From Ophiobolus disseminans (lineage: Eukaryota; Ascomycota; Dothideomycetes; Pleosporales; Phaeosphaeriaceae): DNA of 64,000 nucleotides. The first letter of the stretch is position 1; each line of letters begins with the position of its first letter. Under the pieces are notes generated by a model, which was not told the DNA's origin, searched no databases, and worked only from the letters and a program-made list of their open reading frames with translations. The stretch spans positions 574,943 through 638,942 of the forward strand of contig MU006240.1 in the NCBI GenBank assembly GCA_010093685.1, given 5' to 3'. Both the position numbers and the translations under genes were made by a program. This document shows, piece by piece, positions 22,815 through 32,683 of the stretch.

Positions 22815-23114
22815 GTTGGGCGCGCGGGACGGATTACACAGGGGCCGCGAGACTGTGGCTGCAAGCACTCATGCTGGACCGACAATTGATAAGAGACGGG
22901 AAGCGGGCTGCGGTAGAGGTGGGAGGCGGCGATGATGTCGGGGATAGCGGGTGGTTGACGGTGGTTGACGGTGGTTGACGATGGCTGGAGGGGCGACACC
23001 TCCGTTCGAGCCGGCCGCGAGGCGCCGAGGCTGCAGAAAGCTTAGCCAAAGCTTGTCGGTGGAGTGGACACTAGCCAGGCTACCGCTCCCCGCATACTTC
23101 CACCCACACCCAAC
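22815..23114. promoter_or_regulatory. bidirectional promoter of the RING ligase and ada3, with a decamer repeat
   Basis: About 300 bases between divergent starts. Three perfect copies of GTGGTTGACG lie head to tail at 22951-22980, followed by a diverging fourth (ATGGCTGGAG). The repeat contains GGTTGAC. It may be a regulatory array or a simple tandem expansion. Confidence 0.45.
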
Positions 23115-24992
23115 ATGGCGCCCTCCAACGTGAGCAGCAAGGGCAAGGCGAAGCCCGGCTCGAAGCCCTCTGCCGCGCCGCGAAGCAGAAACACGACGCC
23201 GCTGCCCAACACGCGCTCCTCGGTCGAGCCGTCGGCGGCGTCGTCATACTTCAACAAGCCGCTCAGCGCCTACCTCAAGCGATGCGACACCACCCTCGAG
23301 GACATCCTGGACACAGGCGGCGGCAACACGTCGATCCCGCCGGGCAGCCGCCTGCTGGCCATGCGCGACGCCATCGAGGCCAAGGTGTTCAAGAACGTCG
23401 AGACGCGGTGCACCCACTCGGAAGGCGCGCTGCGGGAGCTGCAGAGCATGCGCAAGAACCGGGCGCCGCGCGAACGCAAGGAGGACAAGGACCCCGAAGA
23501 CCGCGACCGCGACCGCAAGCAGAAGAAGAAGGTGGCCAAGAAGCACGACGAGGACGGCAAGCACCCGCCCACCACGGGCGCCCACGGCGTCACCAGGCAG
23601 GACGGGCTCGCCGCCGACAACTCGTCCGCCATGTCGTCGCCCATCTCCCAGGCCCCGCCCTCGGCCACAGGCGGCGGCACCGCAGACGCGCCCTCGCCCA
23701 GCGGCTCCGACGTCTCCCACCAGCCCGCGCCCGCGCCCGCCATCCCCCAGTTCCAGACCTTCGGACCGGACCCAGCCAAGTTCGACGACCCCACCATCTA
23801 CCACATCCGCAATGTCACCCCCGACATGCCCATTCCCGAGCGCAAGGACATCTACTGCGTCACAGAGTTCCCGCCCTCGGACCTGCGCGACCGCATCGCC
23901 GGCCTGCCCCCCAACAAGGACTTCTCCAACGCAAAGCCAGCGACGCAAGTCAATGCCGGCGTCTTCGCAAACTACGTCGAGCCCTACATACGGCCCCTCA
24001 CCGAGGAGGATGTCGCCTTCCTCAAGGAGCGCGGCGACAGGACCGCCCCCTTCATCCTTCCCCGCCGCGGGAACAGGCACTACAAGGACGTCTGGGCCGA
24101 GGAGGATGGCGCCATGCACATCGACTCCCACGACCAGCGGCCTGCGCCCAACGTCCCGCGGGGGGCCGCCGAAGACATCTCCGACGACGTGCTCGAGTCG
24201 GACCAGATCTCGACAGGGCCTCTGCTGGCCCGCCTGCTCGCCACCATGCGACCAGAAGGGCGGGGCAACCACGGCAGCTCGAATGATGCCAACGGCGTCA
24301 ACGGTGATGCTATGGACATCGACGAAGGCGCCGGTGCACCTGCAGACAGCATGAACAACAACTCGATACCCGCCGCCACTCAGCTCCCCGACTTCCAGCA
24401 ACCAGGATGGAAAGCGCCTCAGACCAACGGGCGCGCCGACTACAGCGGCTTAGAAGAGCGAGTACTGATGGAATTGAAGCACTATGGCCTGGTGTCGGAA
24501 GCCGATGCCGAGTCCGCAGCCTACGACTCGCATTTCGACGACGAGGTTGCCCAGCGGCTGCGCTTCCTGCAAGAAGAGCTCCGCAAGCAGTCCATCGTCA
24601 ACGGCGCACGGAAACAGCGGCTGCTTGAGCTCACCGAGGAAAGGATAGCGCAGCAGGAATACAACACAATCGCCGACGATCTCGACAACCAGCTCAACGC
24701 CGCATACCTGAAGCGCAATCGTAACATTGGCAAGGGCAAGAAGCAGAACAAGCGCCCAGGCGGTGCGGGCGGTGGATCGCATCCAGTCGCCAACGCAGGA
24801 CTCAGCAGACCTGGCGTTGGCGAGCCGATACGCACACTCATGGAGAGGAGAACGCAATGGATACAGACCATCGGTCCTGTCGTCAACTTCGGTAAGACTG
24901 GACTACCGAGCGACTCCGTATTCCCAGACGACAAGATGAATGATCTTGAAAGCAGAGAAGTGGAGATTTGGAATACAGAAGCCGAGGAGTAG
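23115..24992 (+). CDS. ada3: SAGA-type histone acetyltransferase complex subunit Ada3/Ngg1, 625 aa
   Basis: Single exon from ATG 23115 (MAPSNVSSKGKAKPGSKPSA). Ada3/Ngg1 joins Ada2 and the Gcn5 acetyltransferase in the nuclear SAGA and ADA complexes. The N-third has a conserved helix (SSYFNKPLSAYLKRCDTTLE) and a highly charged Lys/Glu/Arg region (PRERKEDKDPEDRDRDRKQK). The middle holds FQTFGPDPAKFDDPTIYHIR and the segment EFPPSDLRDRIAGLPPNKDF. The C-terminal Ada3 domain (residues about 440-610) includes ERVLMELKHYGLVSEADAE, the coiled helix RLRFLQEELRKQ, DLDNQLNAAYLKRNRNIGKG and the hallmark KKQNKRPGGAGGGSHPVANA plus LMERRTQWIQTIGPV. Strong GC-rich third positions suggest high expression or an old, stable gene. 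Divergently transcribed from the RING ligase. Confidence 0.93.
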   Translation: MAPSNVSSKGKAKPGSKPSAAPRSRNTTPLPNTRSSVEPSAASSYFNKPLSAYLKRCDTTLEDILDTGGGNTSIPPGSRLLAMRDAIEAKVFKNVETRCTHSEGALRELQSMRKNRAPRERKEDKDPEDRDRDRKQKKKVAKKHDEDGKHPPTTGAHGVTRQDGLAADNSSAMSSPISQAPPSATGGGTADAPSPSGSDVSHQPAPAPAIPQFQTFGPDPAKFDDPTIYHIRNVTPDMPIPERKDIYCVTEFPPSDLRDRIAGLPPNKDFSNAKPATQVNAGVFANYVEPYIRPLTEEDVAFLKERGDRTAPFILPRRGNRHYKDVWAEEDGAMHIDSHDQRPAPNVPRGAAEDISDDVLESDQISTGPLLARLLATMRPEGRGNHGSSNDANGVNGDAMDIDEGAGAPADSMNNNSIPAATQLPDFQQPGWKAPQTNGRADYSGLEERVLMELKHYGLVSEADAESAAYDSHFDDEVAQRLRFLQEELRKQSIVNGARKQRLLELTEERIAQQEYNTIADDLDNQLNAAYLKRNRNIGKGKKQNKRPGGAGGGSHPVANAGLSRPGVGEPIRTLMERRTQWIQTIGPVVNFGKTGLPSDSVFPDDKMNDLESREVEIWNTEAEE

Positions 24993-25568
24993 TGTATGAA
25001 TTTATATGCGTTGGCGTTGGTGGCTTGTGATACAACAGGTTGTAGGCTAGACTCTTATTCAGGGTATGTTCGCTTGTATAGCATAGCGTGGACCAAATTA
25101 CCCGACGTGGCGCAGTCGGCGTTGACTCACTCAAGTAGGTTTAGAAGGGCGATATATCATGAGAACATTATTTGACCATTCAGTCCCGCATGCATTTCGC
25201 TGTTTTCAACTCTTGAAAACCATGCCTTTGGATGCATCAATGATTGAAGGGCTGACACCAGCAACAAGCCTCCAGTGGAAGAGATTGAACGTTCAGCACC
25301 GATACCTCAAAAGAAGGTATGTGATCCCATATAACAGTTTCCTCGCGATACTAACAACATCCTAGACTCCACATCCTCCGTGGCGGCTGCTGGGCATCCA
25401 GGTGCAGCCACAGCGACATCATGTACCCTCCCCACCCCTTATCGGACTCGGACCGCCGAGATGCAAAAATCGAAGTAAACGCGCAGATTCAAAACGTCAC
25501 ACAGTCAGTCCAATGCCTTGGCTTGGTGCCTGATCTCTGGACTAAATCAAACAAGCCATCTCGACGAA
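24993..25568. other. intergenic region
   Basis: 575 bases. A plus-strand open stretch of about 68 codons at 25159 starts with ATG but has no motif and no continuation. I treat the segment as the ada3 3' end plus the promoter of the next gene. Confidence 0.4.
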
Positions 25569-26303
25569 ATGAGCGCAACAATCGACGCGACAGTCCTCTC
25601 CTACGCTCAAACAACCTGCTACGCGCTCACACAAGCAATCCACACCCATCTACCTCGCGAACTCCGCGACATCATCTTCTCGCGGCTTATACACGTCCTT
25701 GATATCGCTTCACCCCCGCAAGGAAACGCGGTGTCCACATACCGCCCAGCATCGCGCCTCATCGCCAACGAAATCCTGAGTCATTTCGACTACGCGACGC
25801 CGTTTTACCACCCGCCCGGCTCTTTCGCTGTCCCGCATTTCCTTGACCCGGTGTTTGCGCCGCAAACCATCCGTGAGGAAATCCTAGAAATCGTAGCGAA
25901 TCAATCAACGGGAAGTAGTGCAGTACCAATACTCAATTCGCGCTTCGCCGCACTCCGTGCGCTCGACACACGCGTTCCGGCGAGTTGGTTTTTCCCCTAC
26001 ATACTCGTGTTCCGGGTCCCCGTGAAGGACATGTGGGCGTCCTGGAGCGCCGAATTGCCTGTTACACCAGATTCGATAGCCGCGGGTTTCGCGGCGCATG
26101 TGCTTGGGCTGTTGTGTGCGATTCAGGCGAGGCGGACGCAGTGGTTGGAAGTGGAGTTTAGGTTGAAGGGGCTGAGGTATGCGGAGAAAGTGGCGTTTCG
26201 GAGGGGCGTGGAGGGCGCGGTGGGGGAGTTGGAGGGGAGGGGGTGGAGGGATGTTACAGTGTGGTGGAAGTGGGGGAAGGATGTGAGGGTTGGGGATGGG
26301 TAG
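25569..26303 (+). CDS. fungal LPRELRD-type protein of unknown function, 244 aa
   Basis: Single exon from ATG 25569 (MSATIDATVLSYAQTTCYAL). The segment THLPRELRDIIFSRLIHVL is the short helical opening motif shared by a large fungal group of F-box-like or 2EXR-like proteins. RPASRLIANEILSHFDYATP follows, with the usual reference to ancestral R/E pairs. The C-terminal half has WFFPYILVFRVPVKDMW and a charged last segment (GRGWRDVTVWWKWGKDVRVG). Such proteins are numerous in Dothideomycetes and Eurotiomycetes and mostly uncharacterised. Two others with the same opening (LPRELRDLV at 34 kb, LPRNVRDMI at 61 kb) occur in this window. A single-exon form with no frame problem suggests a live gene. Confidence 0.72.
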   Translation: MSATIDATVLSYAQTTCYALTQAIHTHLPRELRDIIFSRLIHVLDIASPPQGNAVSTYRPASRLIANEILSHFDYATPFYHPPGSFAVPHFLDPVFAPQTIREEILEIVANQSTGSSAVPILNSRFAALRALDTRVPASWFFPYILVFRVPVKDMWASWSAELPVTPDSIAAGFAAHVLGLLCAIQARRTQWLEVEFRLKGLRYAEKVAFRRGVEGAVGELEGRGWRDVTVWWKWGKDVRVGDG

Positions 26304-26654
26304 ATGGGGCTGTGGGTTGGAATGGATGGTCTGTAGGAGTAGGTGTTTCGTCACTAATGCCAACTGATGTTGTGCCCATGCGCTACAAACTGAAGATCTG
26401 ACAATAGCTCGGAACTTTGCCCACCGTCATTGATAGGAATAGATTAACCAAGACACTGTGAATGCTACCTAGGTAATGTTTGACTTAAGCTTCAAGTGAA
26501 AGTATGTCATGTGCGTGTCCATCCCTTATGACTGCATAGAAGGACATGGTGCTCAGTGACTTCAACAAGCTTAATACGACGCCTGAGAACATACACATTG
26601 CAGCTCATTAGGGTATCATTCAACTTGCAAACTACCACCCAACCTCATTCTAGC
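26304..26654. other. convergent intergenic region
   Basis: 350 bases between two 3' ends, moderately AT-rich. Nothing recognised. Confidence 0.4.
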
Positions 26655-29600
26655 TCATATCCCACCGCTGCTCTCACCAGCCGTGTCCATACCCTGCCTA
26701 ACTCTCTGCCTATGCTGCTCTTCCAACAAACTCTGCTTGCGCACATACTCCATCACGATGTCTTCCTCCGTTTTCTGCTTCTCCAACTTCTCCAAGCTTT
26801 CTTGATGAGCCTTTTCGCTCAGCTCCAGCGCCTTCTTCAATTCCTCATCTTCATCGGCTGGATGCGTGGGCCCATTAGCGCCAGTCGCATCCGCAATTGC
26901 AGTCATGATGCCACTCTCCTGTGCGCCAGAAGCGGCTTGGTAGTCCTCGGGATGCTGTTCGTGCAGATGTGCGAGTTCTTTAGACTCGGCGACGATGCGC
27001 TGGAACTCCTCGTCGTCTTCAGTGTCGGCGTCAGAATCCCACTCCGAGTCGTTACCATGCTGACGTCGGCGAGAGGTATCGAGTAGACTCTGCCGTATCG
27101 TCTCTTCGAGTTGTTTTTGTTCTTGCTCGGAGCGGCCATTGCTGCGAGCTTCGTTGAGACTAGCTTGCATGGCGCGCTGGAGTGCTTGCTCTTCTTCTGC
27201 GGCGCCTGCACCTTCTGGCGTGCGGTCCAGTTCGGCGATTGACGCGCGGATCGCGTTTGCAACGAGCTTGTCCTCATCTGGATCGCCGTGGGAGTTTTGC
27301 GAAATGGACGCTGCAATGGCGGCTTCCAGTTCACGAAGCTCGGCTTCCTCTTCAGCGATGAGTTCGGCCTCGAGGGCGTTGTGGGATTGAGTAGTTTGGG
27401 CACTTGATGTGCGTGGGAATGTGGCTGCAGGTCGCTGCCTCCACGCTGGTTGTTGTCCTTCAGGAATAGTCCGAGGTCCTGAACTCGCAACACTGCTACC
27501 GTGGCTTGTGCTGTGAGTCAACGGCGGCTCTTGATAGCCACTACGCTCGCTCAATGCGGGTGGGAAAGACGGTTGTGCCTCGGGGCGTTTGAAGTGTGAG
27601 TTGACCCTTGCCCACCTTTCTTGTCGTCTCTTCCTCTTGTCCAAGACGAGCGAATGCAGGGATTCCATCTGATCTTCGCCAATGTTCTTCTTCCTTTTCA
27701 TACCAACTTTGACGTACTTCCATTTGCTGACGATATCATCTCGTTCCCTGCTCGCGAGACCATTGGCTTCGTCATAGCCTTGTGCAATGCGTGCCGCGAT
27801 GATATAGTTTTGCACGGTTTTGCCTTTGCTCTTTATCATCTCTTGGTATAATCCTTTCATAGCGTAACCTGGAACCGCCCAAGCTCCACCCAACACGCGG
27901 AAGGGCACGCTAAAAATACCTTGGCCGACGCCCTTCACGAAGCCTACAGCACCTTCTTTCTTGGCGCCTTTGTAAGGGTCGGTGACAATGCCGGTGATGC
28001 CATCATATAGCCCAAAGCCAAAGCCCTTGGCTGCGGTCCTGAGTCCGCTCTGGAGATCAGTCACCTTGTCGACTTGCCGTACTTCTGCACCGTAGAGTTT
28101 TGGCACGTTGTGGAGGCCCTTGGCAACGCTCAACGAGAAGTCCATGGGTGACCTGAAACCAGCACCGACGATTCTAGCCAGCCCTTTCCCAGTATCAACG
28201 GCGGACTCCATGCTTTCGGCAAGACCTGGACCTGGAGCCCCGGGCGCAGGAGACGTTGCTCCGGTGTTGGATCGCGATGTTGTCCTAGCATTAGACGCCA
28301 TTTCAGCTGCCGAGATTGAGCTTGCACGTCGGCGATGACCGAGCCTGTCGACTATCTCACAACCGTGTGGTGCAAGGTTTCGGGAATTATCTCTTGATGG
28401 TGACCGTGAGCGCCCAGCATTTTCCGCAAAAGCTTGCGACATGAATGTCGATCTATGCGACGGTGTACCAGGGGTTGCTGGACTCTGTGCTGCTGTGTTC
28501 TCATCACTGTTGCGGCCAGATTGTTGAAGTGTAAGTGTACTGGTACTGCTATTGGCCGATGCATTTGTGTCATTCGTGGTGGTCCTTGTTGCCGGTGGAC
28601 GACCACCCTGGGCGGATTCCCCAGTGGAAGTGGAATCATCTCCTGCCGCCTTATCTTTGCCCTTCTTTCCAGCTCTCGAGTCGGGGTGTATGTTGAGCAA
28701 TTTCAGTGTTTGGATTGGCATATCAGCGACACCCATCATTATCTGGGTCGCTGTACCCATCAAAGCACCCGCGGCGCCAGATATGGGGTCGATGGGTCCT
28801 TCATCAATCGCATACTCGCGAGGCCGGTATAGTTTGAGTTCAGAGAAGTTGATCTCTCCTTCTTGAGCAAGAACAGTCGCAGCTTGGGCGCTCAACCTAG
28901 TTTGAGTCCGCTTGACTCTCCAGACTGCTGGTCGGCTTGGAGTGACAGCACATCGCAATTCGTCGTATTTCAGCATTTGATGGAACGCTTGCGCACCCTT
29001 TTGGCTTCCATTTTCTTGCTTGATTTTATCGCATAACTCCTGGGCTCGTTCCAGAGACTCAGGTTCCAGAGCTTTATTGATCGACTCGGCTAGTTTCTCC
29101 GCTGTGAGGTCTTTGTACGGAACTGGCTCTGGGCCGGCGCCTGCTCTTGCGACCATCGCTCCCCAGAAGGGCTGATCCCCGAAAAAGGGCACAACGACCG
29201 TAGGTCTACCCGCTGCGATACCAGCAGCTGTCGTACCAGCTCCGCCATGATGTACGACAGCTGAAACGCGCTTGAATAGCCAGTCGTGTGGACAGTTGCC
29301 AAGCATGAATACGCCTTCAGGAATGCCAAGTTCGTCGGCTCCAAGACCACCCCAGCCTTTGGATACTAAAGCTCGCTTGCCTGTTATTTTCACGGCTTCC
29401 ATAATCATCTTCGTCATGGCGTTGGGGTCGTCAACCACAATTGAGCCGAACCCAATGTATACAGGAGGTTCGCCAGCATCCAGAAACGCTGCAAGATCTG
29501 GAGCAGGCGTATAGTTCTGTGCAAGATCGAGAAAGTAGAAGCCGGCGATTGAGATGTGGTGATTCCAATCCTGTGGCTTTGGGATAAGCGCTGGTGACCA

Positions 29601-30791
29601 ACAGTACGTGAAAGGTACTTTGAGTCGGGCAAGCATAGCTGGAGCCCATATGATGCTGATGGGGTCCAGGTGCAGACTGTCCTTTCGAAAACGATTGATG
29701 ACATCTCCTAGGCCTTGCCAGGTCAGGATGTCCACCATGATGTACGAGATGTAGTTGGTGATGCTTGCGTCTGCGTTTGAAGACTGGATATTGGCCAGCG
29801 GATGGGGAAACTGCTGGGTGGGCGACCAAGGCATGGTGAACATCATGTGTAACGGTATGCCTAGCTTTTCGGCGCAGTGTATGTGCCCGAAAGCGGGCGG
29901 ATTGGCGATGATGGCGTCGGCCACGAAGGGCTTCTTCAGCTGCTCGGGCAACTGGTCCTCGATGCCCATCCATTCCTCCACCGTCTGTTTCAGAGGGTCT
30001 ATGCCAAGGCCATTGCCGGTCTCGATGCAGGATCTCCATGTCCCCCGCAGGATTTCGCCGATGCCCTTCCTCCTCTTGCCAATGTCACCGCTTCTCAGCG
30101 TGTCGAAGCCAGGCATCAGTCCGGGGTTCTTGACCATGAACGCCATGAGTTCCGCAGGGTCGCCGCCAATGCAGAAGAACTCAAGGTCGTTTTCAATGAC
30201 GAAGTCCTTGAAGGTCTCGTGGGTCGCTAGCCGCACTCGGTGGCCGTATGTTTCCTTGAGCACCTTGCCCAGGGCCACAAATGGCTGCACATCACCGCGC
30301 GAGCCCACGACTTGTATGACGACATTTAGCGGCGGCGGAGGGCTCTGACCGGGCGCACCGCCTAGGAACTCGGGCACGTATGGAGGCGGCGGGGCGGGGT
30401 CTTGCTGCACCTGGGTGAGCTGGCGCTGGATCTGGGGGAGGATGAGCTGCGAAAGCGCGCGGCTCTTCTGGTCGATGCGGATGTTGACACGCCCATCCTC
30501 GGCGACGATGGCGTTGGTGCCTAGCCCATTCTCGTCGTTGAGCTGGCCGGGGAGTTCGGTGTATGCGGGCGGGGGGTGGTCAGGGCTCGCCGTCTCGTGC
30601 TCGCCGTGCTGGTGGGCGCCGTAGTCGAAGCTGGAGCCGGTGTCGTGGTGCTCTGGCTGTGCACGTGACTGCGACTGTGACTGCGACGCGTCTTCTACGC
30701 TGGGTTGCTCAGACGTCGAGTACTCCGGTGGTGGTGGGGCTGCATCGCGAGGTGCGTCATTGCTCTGCGCGGGGTTGTGCGAGTTCGACAT
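26655..30791 (-). CDS. UDP-glucose:sterol-glucosyltransferase-like protein with C-terminal UIM-like array, 1378 aa
   Basis: Single exon from ATG 30791. Residues 1-150 are Pro/Gln-rich. The GT28/GT1 fold begins near residue 155 (VIQVVGSRGDVQPFVALGKV, the nucleotide-sugar transferase N-domain) and ends with the donor-binding block HHGGAGTTAAGIAAGRPTVV and PFFGDQPFWGAMV near residues 510-545. This matches the sterol glucosyltransferase (Atg26/Ugt51-like) group, which glucosylates sterols at membranes, but the N-terminal GRAM/PH region of Atg26 is absent. A second conserved part follows (PIDPISGAAGALMGTATQIM; SPMDFSLSVAKGLHNVPKLY; YDGITGIVTDPYKGAKKEGA), resembling the VPS13-associated C-terminal type seen in fungal homologues. 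The last 230 residues hold at least five motifs of the acidic-Phi-xx-Ala-xxx-Ser form (EEEQALQRAMQASLNE, DEELKKALELSEKA, KQLEETIRQSLLD), resembling ubiquitin-interacting motifs. No intron is needed. Confidence 0.88.
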   Translation of the reverse strand: MSNSHNPAQSNDAPRDAAPPPPEYSTSEQPSVEDASQSQSQSRAQPEHHDTGSSFDYGAHQHGEHETASPDHPPPAYTELPGQLNDENGLGTNAIVAEDGRVNIRIDQKSRALSQLILPQIQRQLTQVQQDPAPPPPYVPEFLGGAPGQSPPPPLNVVIQVVGSRGDVQPFVALGKVLKETYGHRVRLATHETFKDFVIENDLEFFCIGGDPAELMAFMVKNPGLMPGFDTLRSGDIGKRRKGIGEILRGTWRSCIETGNGLGIDPLKQTVEEWMGIEDQLPEQLKKPFVADAIIANPPAFGHIHCAEKLGIPLHMMFTMPWSPTQQFPHPLANIQSSNADASITNYISYIMVDILTWQGLGDVINRFRKDSLHLDPISIIWAPAMLARLKVPFTYCWSPALIPKPQDWNHHISIAGFYFLDLAQNYTPAPDLAAFLDAGEPPVYIGFGSIVVDDPNAMTKMIMEAVKITGKRALVSKGWGGLGADELGIPEGVFMLGNCPHDWLFKRVSAVVHHGGAGTTAAGIAAGRPTVVVPFFGDQPFWGAMVARAGAGPEPVPYKDLTAEKLAESINKALEPESLERAQELCDKIKQENGSQKGAQAFHQMLKYDELRCAVTPSRPAVWRVKRTQTRLSAQAATVLAQEGEINFSELKLYRPREYAIDEGPIDPISGAAGALMGTATQIMMGVADMPIQTLKLLNIHPDSRAGKKGKDKAAGDDSTSTGESAQGGRPPATRTTTNDTNASANSSTSTLTLQQSGRNSDENTAAQSPATPGTPSHRSTFMSQAFAENAGRSRSPSRDNSRNLAPHGCEIVDRLGHRRRASSISAAEMASNARTTSRSNTGATSPAPGAPGPGLAESMESAVDTGKGLARIVGAGFRSPMDFSLSVAKGLHNVPKLYGAEVRQVDKVTDLQSGLRTAAKGFGFGLYDGITGIVTDPYKGAKKEGAVGFVKGVGQGIFSVPFRVLGGAWAVPGYAMKGLYQEMIKSKGKTVQNYIIAARIAQGYDEANGLASRERDDIVSKWKYVKVGMKRKKNIGEDQMESLHSLVLDKRKRRQERWARVNSHFKRPEAQPSFPPALSERSGYQEPPLTHSTSHGSSVASSGPRTIPEGQQPAWRQRPAATFPRTSSAQTTQSHNALEAELIAEEEAELRELEAAIAASISQNSHGDPDEDKLVANAIRASIAELDRTPEGAGAAEEEQALQRAMQASLNEARSNGRSEQEQKQLEETIRQSLLDTSRRRQHGNDSEWDSDADTEDDEEFQRIVAESKELAHLHEQHPEDYQAASGAQESGIMTAIADATGANGPTHPADEDEELKKALELSEKAHQESLEKLEKQKTEEDIVMEYVRKQSLLEEQHRQRVRQGMDTAGESSGGI

Positions 30792-31492
30792 CGGAACGGC
30801 AGAGACTGAGCAGAGGCTATCATGAGCAGGTTGAGAGAAGGAAACGCATCGCTGTAGGGAGTTTCACTAGGAATATGCTCCCGTCCCCGAAGCCTGATAT
30901 CCACACCTTGAGAAGGTGCGCTATGACACGGTAATCGGGCACGTATCGGCCTGATTGGCCGGCATAGAGATGCTCATGGATCATCAAGCCACACGCCTGC
31001 CTGCGTCATCGGTCATGCTCAGCCACCATCACACTGCACCAACGCGCGCCTACGTTTGAAGGAGCTCGCATCTTTTGCTCGCTCGGGCCCGTGCGTATTT
31101 TGGTAGGTTTCGAGCGTTTACAAAATACGAGCTCCCTCGTACTCGGCTGATATGTCCAATTCACCGACATCACAAGCCCAGGCTGTTGCAAGTCAATGCA
31201 TGTTCAAGGGGTTGTATTATCTCGCAACTTTTGCTGCTATAGTACATAGCTAGCCATTTAGGTGTGTCCGCACCTGTCCCAGCTCCATTGCATAGCTAGG
31301 ATCCATATACGTCGGAATTTCGAGGCAAAAGTTGACCATTGCAGTCCTTTTGCGCAGCTATGAGCACTTCATTGCTGCCCGCTTCCCAAAACGTCGGGCC
31401 ATCTCCGACTTCATCGCTGATGAATCCAGGTTGCTTTACCTTTCGAGCCGCACATATCAGTTGACGTCCCGACAGGCCAAGGTAGTTCAATC
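30792..31492. other. upstream region of the glucosyltransferase-like gene
   Basis: 700 bases with no recognisable gene; includes the promoter of the glucosyltransferase gene. A minus-strand open frame at 31296-31529 has no ATG-supported structure. Confidence 0.4.
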
Positions 31493-31897
31493 TCACCACA
31501 GATGCGCCCATACAGTCGGCCCGTCCCACGAGCAGATTGGCCTGAGCTTGTCCTGACTAGCGGTATTGTTCGTGGGTGTGGTGGTGCTCGAAGCCTCTTT
31601 TGTGCACGATACAGAAGCTGCCAGTGATTGCTTCGCGAGCCAGACAAGTTGCTCGGTCCGTGTCGCCGCTCTGTCGCCAGTCGGATATTCTGAGCGTCTC
31701 CATGTGGCAAAAGTTCCGCTGTCAAAAACCTGCGCAGCCCGGAACTCATCAACGGCCTGCTTGGCGCGCCCACTGCCATAGGTGGTTGAGTCTGTACTGA
31801 GTGGACGGGGCGGAGACGGAGAGGGGAACCGCTGGAGAGACGTTCGTGAAGCACGCTGGGTTCTGCACCGTGCGGCCTGGAGCGCACCTCTGAACAT
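31493..31897 (-). CDS. possible small mitochondrial-targeted protein, 134 aa, unknown
   Basis: The ATG at 31897 sits in a perfect GCCACCATG context. The first 35 residues (MFRGALQAARCRTQRASRTS...) are rich in Arg, Ala and Ser with no acidic residue, typical of a mitochondrial presequence; LSTDSTTYGSGRAKQAVDEF follows. The downstream part loses any clear fold and ends at 31493; an intron near the 3' end could change the C-terminus. No family is recognised. Start context and presequence argue for a real gene; lack of a domain argues against. Confidence 0.38.
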   Translation of the reverse strand: MFRGALQAARCRTQRASRTSLQRFPSPSPPRPLSTDSTTYGSGRAKQAVDEFRAAQVFDSGTFATWRRSEYPTGDRAATRTEQLVWLAKQSLAASVSCTKEASSTTTPTNNTASQDKLRPICSWDGPTVWAHLW

Positions 31898-32683
31898 GGT
31901 GGCTTTCGGTCGATAATGATTGGCTGCGATGATGGGATAATTGATTGAAGGGATCAAGCAAGCTTTGTCGCACAGTTCGGCCGTTCTTTTTGGCAAAAGA
32001 GCAGGGAAACCACAGGTCGAGATGCCAGATTGTAGGTAGTGGCAGAGCGAAAAAAACTGGAGGTGAGTGTCTTCACCTACCTACGTTTGCACAGTGCAAT
32101 CTTTGGAAAGCGCTAGGGCTCAGAACTTTGGTAACATAGAGAAGGTGTGGAGCAAACGTGCAGAGGCACCAGTAGACCTGCTTCGATCAGACATGCTAAG
32201 GTTCTAAGTCTTTCACCGGTTTGAAGAACATAAGTGTCATTGTCAACTATTGTTCAAGCGGAAGTCAGAGCGACATATATACGTAGGAACGCAAAGCAGT
32301 GGACAATATAAATCTGGGGCACGCTAATTGGCTAGCGTTACTACCCCTGCCTTTGGACCCTGATCTGCGGAAAGCGCGATGTGTCGCGTCAGCGTCATCG
32401 TCATCTGCATGCTTCAACAGGAAGTTTGTACGAAGTATAATTTTGGAATCTTTGCACAATGCTGCCAATGTGAAAGAATAATTTCAGGATAGACGCGCAT
32501 CGGCGAACGTATGGCTAAGCCGCGAGAGACGCCATTGGGCGCCCATTGCACGAGGTGATGTTGATGTTTCGGCTCCCAGCCACCCACCTGATGCTGTCAG
32601 CCTTCAAGCAACTGTGACCACCATTGTCTTGAACCAGCCTGTCCACACAACCAAACAAGTCCAGCACCAGGGTTTTCATCATA
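31898..32683. other. intergenic region
   Basis: 785 bases. Contains the promoter of the S1/P1 nuclease gene; no supported coding frame or repeat. Confidence 0.4.

Noticed and set aside
23244..24401. 385-codon minus-strand frame opposite ada3
   Set aside because: Shadow of a GC-rich coding strand; the ada3 frame on the plus strand has clear family motifs.
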